A stretch of DNA of 64,000 nt from Cyrtodaria siliqua (lineage: Eukaryota; Mollusca; Bivalvia; Adapedonta; Hiatellidae): NCBI GenBank assembly GCA_037043455.1, contig JAWPHD010010194.1, forward strand, positions 32,181 through 96,180, in the 5' to 3' direction. Shown here in pieces: positions 11,379 through 21,147 of this stretch. A program made the position numbers and the translations under genes. Under the pieces are notes generated by a model. The model saw nothing but the letters and a program-made list of their open reading frames with translations, was not told where the DNA came from and made no database searches. Numbering within the stretch: the stretch's first letter is position 1; every line of letters starts with the position of its first letter.

Positions 11379-11637
11379 CGCCAGTCCTTGTACCACATAT
11401 CGCAGCATATTTGTCTGAAGATATTTTCCCATGTAATGTTGCTGGAATCACCCGACAAATGCTAGAAGCCAACCATATGCTTGTCAAAGTTCTTTCATGG
11501 CCTGCGAAAAGTCTGGATCTAAATTGAACATGTATGGGAATTCTTAAAACGTCGAGTGCGAAACCAGCAACACCTTATCCGAAAAATTGGTCAAAGTGTC
11601 ACTGAAACATTCAATGACATTCCACAACAATCGTAAC
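11379..11637 (+). pseudogene. Tc1/mariner-like transposase C-terminal relic
   Basis: The + frame reads through PHIAAYLSEDIF to VLSWPAKSLDLN. After a one-base shift at about 11523 it continues as IEHVWEFLKRRVRNQQHL and ends ETFNDIPQQS plus stop. This is the pattern of the Tc1-type DDE transposase C-terminus, in which a 'PWPA.SPDLNPIEH.W' block contains the last catalytic acidic residue. Only this end survives, and the frame is broken. No terminal inverted repeats were identified. The SINE at 11221-11372 abuts it. Confidence 0.75.
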
Positions 11638-11847
11638 CTCCTTCGGTACATTGTAGCATTAAGGTTACTATTGATGTAAACAATATATGCCATTTTGAAA
11701 TGACTAAGTTTTGAGGTTGTTGAATTTGATAGGTATGTTGTGTTTGAACTTTTCCGACACATTTTACGTTACGATAGTTGTGTGTTTGTCTTCTCCCACA
11801 GTTTTTAGCCAAATGTTTCGAAACTTTGCAGAATGCTAACTTCCACC

Positions 11848-11867
11848 CCCCCCCCCCCCACCCCCCC

Positions 11868-11898
<31 letters not shown>

Positions 11899-11903
11899 AC
11901 ACA
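11848..11903. repeat. Poly-C tract followed by (CA)n
   Basis: About 35 nearly pure C residues with one A interruption, then about ten CA units. This is a likely assembly-sensitive microsatellite. Confidence 0.9.
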
Positions 11904-11949
11904 CGTTTCAACCGATTGTTTCGAAACTTTTCAGGATGCTTATACCTAT

Positions 11950-13990
11950 GATGTTAACATGTGGCATAAAGCACTGCTTTAAAATGATTGTAAATGTTAA
12001 AAATGGTTAGACGGCATACAAGCTGATCCGTCAAGAGACAATTTATACATTTTAAGTAAATATTTGATTTTAATAACGCATATTCATCCCATGGTTAGAA
12101 CATACAAGCTAATCCATCATGAATCAATATATGTTTTTATTATATACACAATTTGAAATTTTCAATAGCACATAAACAGTTTAAAACCACAATTGCTCAT
12201 ATGTATATGCGGTTATATACACACCATACAAGCTAATCCACAATGTGACAATATATGTTTTAGGTAAATAAATAATTTATATAACTCGTATGTATCCCAT
12301 GGTTAGTCAACAAACAAGTTTAACCACCACGAGACAATACATGTATAAGTTTCAAGTATACCGTAACATGTTTACAATTTCATGAGGTGTTCTTTTCGCA
12401 TTTAAAATGGGGAGAGTGTTCCACTGTTTAGGACCAAATACTGAAATAGATTTATCATAACAAGATGTATGTGATCTGGGAGTATGCAACTTTTCCTTTT
12501 TATTAGAGCGTATTTTTCGTTCACTAAATGTTAACTCATTTATATATCAACAAAGTCGTCTTATCTGGTGCCTTTTGCTATCTATACAACTATCTTGTAC
12601 CGATAGTTTGAGTTTGTGTTGAAACTGTGGCACATTAGCATTATTAGAATCGAAAGTACTCACATTTGTCTGTGGTTACGCAACATACAAACATACAAGC
12701 TAATCCACCACGAGACAATAACAAAATTAAGTAAATGTATGATTTCCATATCAACATACAAGCTAGTCCACCGTAAGACAGCATATGCTTAAAGGTTATA
12801 GGTACAATTTGACAAGTTCATTTTCAATAGCACCTAAAACAGTTTAGAACCCCAAATACTTATATTTATATGCTGTTAGACGTAAAGCTAATCTACCACT
12901 AGACCGTATACGGTTTATATAACACATTTATCCCATGGTTAGACAACATAAAAGCTAGACCACCATGGGCCAATAAAAGTTTCAAAAATAGTGTAAATTT
13001 TACAATTCCATGAGGTATTCTTTTAGCAAGCGTTTGTATTGGGATAGTCTAATTTCGATGGGGAGAGTGTTCCATTCTTAAGGACAACCTACAGAAAAGG
13101 ATTTGTCATAGTAAGATGTATGTGATCTGGGTATATGCAAGTTTTCCTTTGTATTAGATCGTAGCCTACGTTGAAGCATTTATATATCAACATAGTCGTC
13201 TAATGACTTGTGCTATATACGACTTATATCGATGTTTTGTGTTTCTGTTGAAACTGTGGCCCATTAGCACATTTAGAATCGAAAGTACTCATATTTTTCT
13301 GTGGTTAAACAACATACAAGCTAATCCACCACGAGACATTTTAAGTAAATATATGAGTTTAATAACGCATGTTCATCCTATGGATATTCACCATACAAGC
13401 TGATCCACCAAGAGACAATTTATACATTTTAAGTAAATATGATTTTAATAACGCATATTCATCCCATGGTTAGAACATACAAGCTAATCCACCGTGAGAC
13501 AATATATGTTTTTATAATATGTACACTTTGAAATTGTCAATAGCACATAAACAGTTTAAAACCACAATTGCTCATATGTATATGTGGTTATATGCAGTTA
13601 TATACAACATACGAGATAATCCACCATGCGACAATATACGTTTTAGTAATAATTTATATATTCGTATGTATCCCATGGTTAGTCAACAAACAAGATAGAC
13701 CACCATGAGACAATACATGCATATATAGGTTTCAAGCTTACAGTAACAATTGTACAGTTTCATGAATGGTTTGAATTGGTGAAATGATGATGCTCGTCTA
13801 ATTCCGATGGAGAGTGTTCCATTCTTTAGGACAACACACAGAAAACGAGATTACATAGCAAGATGTGTGTGGTCTGGAAGAATACAATTGTTCCTTTGAA
13901 TTAGAGCGTAGTCTACGTTCACTAAATGTTGAAGCATTTATATATCAACATAGTCGTCTAATATAATGCATTTTGCTATATAACCTGTAC
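11950..13990. repeat. Degenerate higher-order tandem repeat (~650-750 bp)
   Basis: A short unit containing 'catacaagctaatccacca', 'gagacaatatatg' and 'cccatggttag' recurs more than a dozen times (for example near 12105, 12226, 12692, 12758, 13312, 13391, 13474 and 13608). A second module ('ggggagagtgttccattct', 'agatgtatgtgatctggg', 'tagagcgtagtctacgttc', 'atatatcaacatagtcgtc') occurs three times, with 'gatctgg'-type markers at about 12473, 13124 and 13870. The array is thus about three higher-order blocks of unequal length. No coding frame. Confidence 0.75.
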
Positions 13991-14149
13991 TTACTAAAAG
14001 AAGGAATCTTTATGAAACACGGCAACTATACCAACATAATGACCTTGATGTGTTATCTTTTTTCTCTTTTTGTTGTTGTTGTTTTATAAATTAATTATAT
14101 GGTTGTCAGTACGTCCGCCCGTAAACAATTACTCATTCCGCGTTATAAT

Positions 14150-14240
14150 TTCGAAAGTATTCTTATGAACATTTCTCTCGGTGAGAGAAGAACCCCTATT
14201 GCTTTCGAGGTATGGTCAAGGTCGCCATTACTTCATGACC
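14150..14240 (+). repeat. Divergent 'gtgagaga' repeat unit (continues at 14545-14665)
   Basis: Units 'gaacatttctctcggtgaga', 'cccctattgctttcgagg' and 'ggtcaaggtcgccatta' are on both sides of the SINE at 14245-14521. They belong to the same family as 1780-2226, so a SINE again lies inside this older repeat. Confidence 0.6.
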
Positions 14241-14244
14241 ATAC

Positions 14245-14521
14245 GGATTTGTAACCGGAGGCCCCGGGTTCAATCCTCCATGGTGCCACTGAGTTTCATT
14301 GGTGTGCTCTTGGGCAAGACACTTTCCCTTAGCCTCGTCCGTCGGATGGGGACGTAAACCGTGTATCGATCTATCCTCCGAGCACGTTAAAGAACCATAG
14401 GAATCTATTCGATAATAAGAGTAGGGCACAGTTCCCGGATTCCTATGTATCCTTCCCTTCTCTCTGGGCGGCTCTAGATAACCTATACAATGTTGATGAG
14501 CCGTTAAACAACATTCAATTC
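14245..14521 (+). mobile_element. tRNA-derived SINE (type B), near full length
   Basis: It carries a B-box-like GGTTCAATCC, then 'gtgctcttgggcaagacac', 'tttcccttagcctcgtcc', 'gatggggacgtaaaccgtg', 'cctatgtatccttcccttc' and the 3' end 'gagccgttaaacaacattca'. The body differs from type A. The 3' end resembles the 3' end of the LINE at 51.4-57 kb (GCCGTAAAACACTATTCATT). Fragments of the same family occur at 35500-35625 and 46265-46325. Confidence 0.75.
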
Positions 14522-14999
14522 ATGAGAAGCATACCACAAGCTCATGAAACTTCATGCCCTCATCGCCCTCGGTGAGAGAAGGACCCCTATTGAGTATGTG
14601 GTCATTAGGCCAAAGGTCAAGGTCGCCATTCCCTCGTATGAACATTCCTTGCGATAACTACGTAGTTTATGAAACGTCAATTGCATTGCTGTAGGTGGGG
14701 AATGGGAGGGCGTCAATAAAATCTTACAGACACATGGTAAAACTTCCCTAAAGGAAATAAACGTATTTTCTAGTATTGCCCTTTAGACGTCGTTAATGAT
14801 TTTGACTATTACATTAATTGCTATTACACTGCATTAGAGGGTTAATTAATTTACAATGGTAAATTGGCGAAGACAAAAAAAAGGCCTTTTGTAGATCAGA
14901 CGGGAAGGCTATGCTTTCTGGGATGAAAAGAAAGGTTGAAAAGTTGTCACCTGTAGATCGAGTTGCATCCTCATCCATTTTATATCAGCGGACTTTCGC

Positions 15000-15305
15000 G
15001 CGTGAGCTCTTTTTCGGAGCTATTTTATTTGGGAGTTCGGAAGCTCTTTATTCGGGAGCTCTTTACGGAGCACTTTTATTTGGAAGCTCTTTCGAGAGTT
15101 CTTTCTGAAGTTCTTTCAGGTGCTGTCTTTTTTTCGGAGCTCTTTTATTTATTAGCTCTTTTGGGAGCTCTTTTAATTGGGATTTTTTTCGGGAGCTCTT
15201 TTATTTGGCCCGGGAGCTCTTTGTGTAGTTCTTTTCTTTGGACGTTCTTACATGAGCTCTTTATCGAAGCTCATTTATTTAGGAGCTCTTTTGTGAGATT
15301 TTTTT
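15000..15305. repeat. GAGCTC-rich degenerate minisatellite
   Basis: The phrase 'gggagctcttttatttg' and its variants repeat about 14 times with irregular short spacing. The open frame across it (14963-15355) is a by-product of the repeat. Confidence 0.8.
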
Positions 15306-15445
15306 TGGGAATTCTTTCGGAACTATTAGAGCGCAACCACCCAGAGTCTAGTTAATGAAAGTCTAGTTAATGACATCCGTAGCTCGAGCCTCGGAAATGG
15401 TCAAATCCGAATACCAAAAAATTCTTCACGGTTGCCATGCAAGTG

Positions 15446-15522
15446 TCCCTTTAAACAAATACCAGAATTGTTCCCTCTAAACAAATACCAGATTTGTTCC
15501 CTTTAAACAAATACCAGATTTT
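15446..15522. repeat. 26-bp minisatellite, 3 copies
   Basis: 'tccctttaaacaaatacc' recurs at 15446, 15472 and 15498, then runs into a T tract (15523-15537). Confidence 0.9.
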
Positions 15523-16373
15523 TTTTTTTTTTTTTTTAAACAATATTTTTATTCTCAAATGTATACAATTATTATGGTTACACAATATTATAATAAATTT
15601 AACACAATTTGAAAACGTGGATTCGGAAAAAAGCTTTTAGCTTATATCAATCCGTTTCCATAATAACATAATGTTATGAAACGAAGATATTCAGAAGTCT
15701 ATACAGATTTGTTAATATGGGTTTAAAAAACCTCTTTCGTTAGAAGGCGTTTGATTTGTTTTTATGCAGGGCGTAAACATGTGAGAATGCCGTGTGTTTC
15801 CTAGTAACTGAAAACGAAATCCCACACATATCGTGTTTGTTTTTGTTTGTGTGTCCGCTATTTTCCGTCCAATTGCATTCTAGAAGAACACAAATATGAC
15901 AGTTACCACTTCGCGTTAAAAAATCCGTTAAAGGGCCTGGAGGTGATCTAGAAGCATTATGAGTGCCAATTCAAATACGAATACAATCATCATAATGTGT
16001 TTCAAATCCAGATTAAATGTACATATGCACTAAACTAGGACCCATTGACCGTACGATTTAAGTAGTGTGGTTTGAAAACTTGACGACTCGGCTAGTTGTG
16101 TTGAATAAATCATTAATAGTAATTCATATGATGCGTTACGGCTCTTATACATTCTTGTTTTGTGATATAAGCACACTTTATTTGAATTATTTGTAATTTT
16201 GTTATCTATATAATCCCCATTTAAATTAAAGGGACAGATGGCGATCTTAATGTGTTTAAAACTCACGGCGTGTCGTTAGTTTTACTACATAACTTGCATT
16301 TGTTCAAAGGGCCGTAACTAATGTGGGTAGCACTTGTGGCCGACCCGATTGTATTGTACTTGTATATATATAG

Positions 16374-16470
16374 AGAATATTATGTCAGTGCCTTTTACTA
16401 TCAAGTTTATTATGCGAGGCTTAGAAAACGAATAATGGCTTGATAGTAAAAGGCACTGACATACTATTCT
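16374..16470. repeat. Perfect 25-bp inverted repeat (hairpin), 33-nt loop
   Basis: Left arm 16381-16405 ('tatgtcagtgcctttta' then 'ctatcaag') is an exact reverse complement of 16439-16463. With one mismatch the pairing extends to 16374-16405 and 16439-16470. The outer flank 'attctatttatcat' is shared with 35078-35092 (minus) and with the TIR element at 44769, suggesting a foldback transposon end. Confidence 0.9.
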
Positions 16471-18720
16471 ATTTATCATGTAGATTATCCACATTTTTTA
16501 TATGAATTACTTTTATTACCTATTTCTCAGAATGTTACGCTTATCGAGGACGCCGCCATGTTTTTTTTTGTGTTTTTTTATGACGTCAGGCAGAGTTACG
16601 TGCATGACGTCAGACAACGTTACTACAATAAACGCCGAGGGATTCCGCATTGATTTGCTCTATTGGTCAACTTGCCTAATAAAGCAAAATGTATTAGGTC
16701 ACCCCTTTATTAGGCAGAAAAGTGCATATCTGCATGATAAAAGGCAATACAATATGTTTAAATCAAATTGTTCAATCATTAATATCAATTATACGAGTAG
16801 TGTAAAGCAATCTGTTTTTGCATATTATTTACTGTTGATAATATTGCACCAGTCTTATGATTGAGATTTTAATAGAATAAGACAAAAAACTGAAATCACA
16901 AACTTTTAATTATTGATATGCAATCAGGTTTAACGTTAAAATTATACTGGATTAATAAATCCAGGTGTTTATATAATGCTTGATACAAACTTCAAGATTG
17001 CCGTGTGTCCCTTTAATATTCACGATTTAGCAATAAAACGCAGCTGGGTCGTTAAGCTTTCCAGACGGAACATGTTCACTAACAATAACTAACTGGAAGG
17101 TAACCTGCGTCGTAAGTTAATGTAGATCTATTTGCATATTTAATATAAATCTGAAGCACATTATGAACTTTTTCATATGTGTTTGGACTGACACCCATCA
17201 GTTTTCTAGATCGCCTCCAGTCCCTTTAAAGCAAGCTGTCTCAGGGGAAGTGCTTTTATCACACACTTTTGAATCACCCTGTACTTATTTCGATATCTCC
17301 AAGTATCTTGAGATAGTCCCTGTAAGTTGTTAGACGATTGCATTGCAACATGTATTATTGAGCGTCTGCGCTACAGCGATATTTAACTATTGTCCCTAAA
17401 TAGAAAATCGACTAACCCGTTGAAAATTGGGGCTTTTCCGAAAACGGAAGATTACGATATCAGTTTTAAGACCTACAGATTCACCATTAACGGTAAGTTC
17501 TTTATAGCATTTCTGCTATGTATTTGGTTATTCGAAACTATTCTGCACCTGAGCATCCGTGCTGCATCGACGCTAATTGGCAATTAGGCTTATGGTAAAT
17601 CACCAACCTCGAAATTTTGGCACCGGGTGACATTGAACATAAAAGTTTTATTTCGTTTAACATAGTGTATTTATATATAATGACATGGCAAGACACATAT
17701 GCGATGGTTCATGTTATTTTTAATGAATGCCTGATGCTTCTGTATTGTTGCCACTAACTATTTCGTTGCAACTCAGGAGGTTAAAATATCGATTTTTATG
17801 CATGTCCACGAAAATATTCAAAATGGCGTTCTGCTATTTTAATTGAAAAATGGAATATGCTCATTTGAGTTGAAAGGGGTGTTGAAATATTAAGAATGTG
17901 CATTTTTTTGCATGTTCTTATTGGCTTCCTTATAGGTATTATTGTATTAGCTATGTATTAGCTATGTGTTCGCTATTAATTTTTGTCAGCTTAAATAAAT
18001 AACAGCTAAAATAGATATCTGATAGTCATTGGCAATTTCACTAAATTTAGAGAAATGGAGAAACTAATAAAAAGAATATATTTGGAAGACATGCATAGTA
18101 TTTACTGATGCATGTTGAAGACGTTTAATGATAACATCTATGTATTCTAGTGTAAGTAAAATTATAGATTAATTTGATTTATAACATTTTCTTTTTTTAA
18201 CCTTTTTTTTTTTTAACTTCAGAATTGAGAAAAAATGTCAGAAAGATTATATTTTAAATACTAACATTGCTACTGAAGTGGGGACTTAATATATATTTAA
18301 AAGTTCATTCACACATGTTATACTTGCTAAAAAGATTAAAAAAAAAAAGATCCTTATCTAAAACAGAAAATACTATTTAGTGTACTCAACTGCGGGTTGA
18401 TTGAATATGATTGAATATGTTTATCTTCAAACTCAAATAAAAAAACATTTTAATGACCCACTATTTTTTTTATTTATTATAAAAAGAGGAAGGGAATTGA
18501 GGGCAGAGCCAGGGAAGGGGGCAAAACTGGCGTGCACTCACCTTTTTTTACTGGGGATAAGAGGGAGGTGGTACGGTGGTGTACTCTAATGGAAGATTTA
18601 CAAAAAATTGTGATGAAGAAGCTTCAGTTTCTCTTGAACTGATAAAAAAAATCAGTTTCATAAACAAAGGAGAGACCAGATTTGTACATTTTATTGATGT
18701 GCAATGGAAACAAGAAATGT
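16471..18720. other. Stretch without recognised gene
   Basis: A/T-rich sequence with only short open frames and no recognisable domain. 16550-16650 contains two 'atgacgtcag' sites and 'gccgagggattc'. Similar pieces ('gatgacgtcagg', 'gaatccctcggc') are near 34970-35150, so this is probably a decayed repeat related to the hairpin. Confidence 0.5.
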
Positions 18721-18727
18721 CACAGAA

Positions 18728-18815
18728 AGTGACAAATGCCCCCAAAAACGTTTACTCATTTGACCTTTGACCTCCAAGTGTGACCTTAACCTTTGAGGTA
18801 CCAACCTGATTCATG
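18728..18815 (-). repeat. Fragment of the 'ttgacctt' array family
   Basis: 'agtgacaaatgcccccaaaa', 'tttgacctttgacctccaag' and 'tgaccttaacctttgagg' match the units at the start of the window (1-60 and 770-790). Confidence 0.6.
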
Positions 18816-18943
18816 TGTAACCGGGTACAGGTATATGGTGAATTTATATCTATTTTTTTACAACCAGCCTGGTGTTAACTCCACTAGAAATTCAGGGACG
18901 ATGGGTACAGGTATATGGTGAAATATCAATTCCTAACCGTGTG

Positions 18944-19019
18944 TCCTCCATAGCTCAGTGGTTAAGAGCCCTGGTACGGTAAACCAGAGACCCTGGGTTA
19001 CTCAATTCTGGTCGAGGAA
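18944..19019 (+). repeat. Degenerate tRNA-like block
   Basis: Same block as 19213-19285, but with an extra base in the D region and a damaged T arm ('gggttactcaattctgg'). It is a decayed copy within the repeat and is unlikely to be a working tRNA. Confidence 0.65.
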
Positions 19020-19212
19020 CGATTTTTTCACCACCTGTTATATTTGGGGGCTCGTCAAGGACCTAGGACCATGTCTGTTAGCATGAAACAGTATGAAAAT
19101 AAGTCTGACAGCCGGCCTGAAGTTAACTCGAAATCCAGGGACGAATTTCAATCTGGTGGGGGTGTATGTAACCGGGTACAGGTAAATGGTGAATAATCGA
19201 TTCCTAGCCGTG

Positions 19213-19285
19213 TCCTCGATAGCTCAGTGGTTAGAGTGCTGGTACGGTAAACCAGAGACCCTGGGTTCGAGTCCCGGTTGAGGAA
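19213..19285 (+). tRNA. tRNA-like cloverleaf inside a repeat (anticodon position GGT), probably not functional
   Basis: A 73-nt block folds as a cloverleaf. The acceptor is TCCTCGA/TTGAGGA (one G-T pair), the D stem GCTC/GAGT, the anticodon stem CTGGT/ACCAG with loop ACGGTAA, and the T arm CTGGG-TTCGAGT-CCCGG. The normally invariant T33 is C. The block is one of several copies inside a dispersed repeat, so it is more likely the tRNA-derived head of a mobile element than a working tRNA gene. Confidence 0.35.
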
Positions 19286-19384
19286 TGATTTTTTCATTCT
19301 ATAAAAAAAAGAAAAGAAAGAGCCCCCAAATATAACAGATGGCAAAATAATCGTTCCTCAACCGGGACTCGAACCCAGCGCTCT

Positions 19385-19719
19385 CAGTGTTTTTTTTATG
19401 CCGTTATTCGGCCCCATTCACAATGCCAAAAAGTATACTTTTTTCACAATTATATCCAAAAAATTCACAATCTGAAGAAAAAAAAATATGGTAAATACAG
19501 ACCAGTAAAGATACAAGTCTTAATATACGCTGGTGTTAAAACTAGTCTGTATTTACCAAAAACAAAACTTAAAAGCAAGGGATATTAAGCTGAAATTAAA
19601 AGTGAAAAAAGTTTCTTTTTCTTTTGTTATAATATTTCACAATTTTCACAATTTCTAGAAAAATTCCGCTATTTTTCACAATGGCACAGGCTGCATTCAC
19701 AAAACACAAAAAAACACTG
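19385..19719. mobile_element. 335-bp TIR element nested in the tRNA-like repeat
   Basis: The ends are CAGTGTTTTTTT and its reverse complement AAAAAAACACTG. The direct repeat GCTCT lies on both sides (19380-19384 and 19720-19724) and looks like a 5-bp target duplication. It splits the minus-strand tRNA-like block: B-box half at 19352-19379, A-box half at 19725-19745. CAGTG-type ends recall hAT elements, but hAT duplications are normally 8 bp, so the superfamily is open. No open frame. Confidence 0.7.
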
Positions 19720-19797
19720 GCTCTACCAACTGAGGTATCGAGGATTAAATACGGTCAGGAATCGATTATTCACAGTTTACCTGTACCCGGTTACACA

Positions 19798-20549
19798 TGC
19801 CCACAACATCCTCTCGTTGTGGTGATCTGAACACTTGTGTGAAATTCATGGAAATCTGTTCAGTACTTTTAAAGTTAGGGCTGAGATATGATTGTTTTGG
19901 ATGGAAGAATGAACAAACAGATGATGCAATTACTATATGTCCCCTATATTTGCGGGGGCATAAAAATGATAATTTTAAAGTGACTCATGGCAGATATATA
20001 TATCTATATAAAAATCTTCAAAAGTTTTATTCTGATCTTTAGTATCCAAAAACAAAACAACTATTTTTTTAACCCTTCAGCCTCTAAGCACGACTATAAT
20101 AGCCTTTTAAACAGTCATTTTCCCTAAAACACCCCTTTGTCACATAAATGGAATGGTCTTAATTCAAAGAAAGATCAGTCCATTTTATATATGTAGCGGG
20201 TTAAGGGTTAATTTCATAAGAATGCTGCCTTGATATTTTTGCATGTCGCTCGGGCGCTACAATTAGAGGTAATATGGCAAGTACAATTTGGACTTTTAAG
20301 TTTTCTTGGTTATTCTTTCTTAGACAAAATAGCATATTTCTATTTGGTTTATATTGTGCGTGATCATAACCTTTGGTTAGGATTCGAAAACCATCAAAAC
20401 CGTGCTGCTCTTGGTATTGATGATCTTCCAGTCCCGTCCTGTGACTAGGAATCGACCTGGCACAATATAAATAATTTTAATTAATGATTGCATATATACC
20501 CATGACTGTTAAAATTAATTTGAGAACATGTAGTAAACTATGATTTTTT
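19798..20549. other. Stretch without recognised gene
   Basis: 19797-19970 resembles a tail monomer of the 'ttgaccttt' array family ('catcctctcgttgtggtgat', 'gggggcataaaaatgat'). The rest is A/T-rich with no recognised feature. Confidence 0.45.
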
Positions 20550-20804
20550 TGTGTCGCCTGCGTAGCATGGCAGACAATTTAGACATCATTTAACTTGAAA
20601 AGTATTTAATCTATGTTCATAAAACTTTACCCACACCTTCATCTTACCTCAAGGAATGTATAGTTACACATATCCAATAACTTTGACTTTCATTTTGGCA
20701 GAGTTATGCCCCCTTTTCATAAAACCTGCAACCTAACCAAGCTCATTGACCATTATCCCACGGCAGTTGACACAAGTGTTCTGTGGAACACCTTTCTAGT
20801 TTAA
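20550..20804 (+). mobile_element. Short hairpin-tailed element (one monomer)
   Basis: It follows a T run with head 'gtgtcgcctgc'. The tail is 'ggcagttgacac', then hairpin GTGTTCTGTGGAACAC (20776-20791) and 'ctttctagttt'. Head GTGTC and tail GACAC are inverted counterparts. The core matches 5605-5830. It ends about 100 bp upstream of the first coding exon of the zinc-finger gene. Confidence 0.6.
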
Positions 20805-20923
20805 TTAATAATTGCTTACCTATGACTGTTAAATATTAATTTGAGAATATGTAGTAAAATTTGAACTTTTATCATTAACTGACATGCTATACCATTTTTC
20901 AGACCCACCTATAGTGAGGCAAG

Positions 20924-21147
20924 ATGTCTATACGTGGGTTGCCGAGGAGAAGAGGCAGACCGCCCAAAGTTGTCACAATGTCCCGAGTGGCAATTAGGAC
21001 GCAGCAGAGACGGGCAGCATCCGACAACGCCCGCAAACAAGGGGAAGAAGTCGATATCGGAGATGAGATTGAGAGGTGGAAAGATCTGAAGGAAGAAAAA
21101 AATCTAGAGTCCAACGAAGAGGTTGCAAAATCGTTATTGGATTGTTG
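20924..21147 (+). CDS. Zinc-finger gene, coding exon 1
   Basis: It encodes residues 1-74 plus two bases of codon 75. It starts MSIRGLPRRRGRPPK, with an AT-hook-like core GRP, and ends EEVAKSLLDC before donor GTGAGT at 21148. The charged stretch 40-70 is predicted helical by eye. Confidence 0.85.

Larger units (their letters stand above)
18816..19797. mobile_element. tRNA-like foldback repeat (three + copies, one - copy)
   Basis: A unit with 'tgtaaccgggtacaggtaaa', 'tggtgaataatcgattcct', a tRNA-like block and 'tgttatatttgggggctc' appears as partial + copies at about 18818-18878 and 18901-19055, a fuller + copy at about 19165-19340, and a minus copy at 19340-19797. The last two form a long inverted repeat. 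The minus copy is interrupted by a 335-bp insertion at 19385-19719. Confidence 0.75.

Noticed and set aside
14963..15355. 130-codon plus frame rich in Leu/Phe/Ser
   Set aside because: Produced by the GAGCTC minisatellite; it resembles a membrane protein only through repeat composition.
19213..19285. Functional tRNA-Thr(GGT)
   Set aside because: C instead of T at position 33 and multiple copies within a repeat make a repeat-borne tRNA-like sequence more likely; listed with low confidence.
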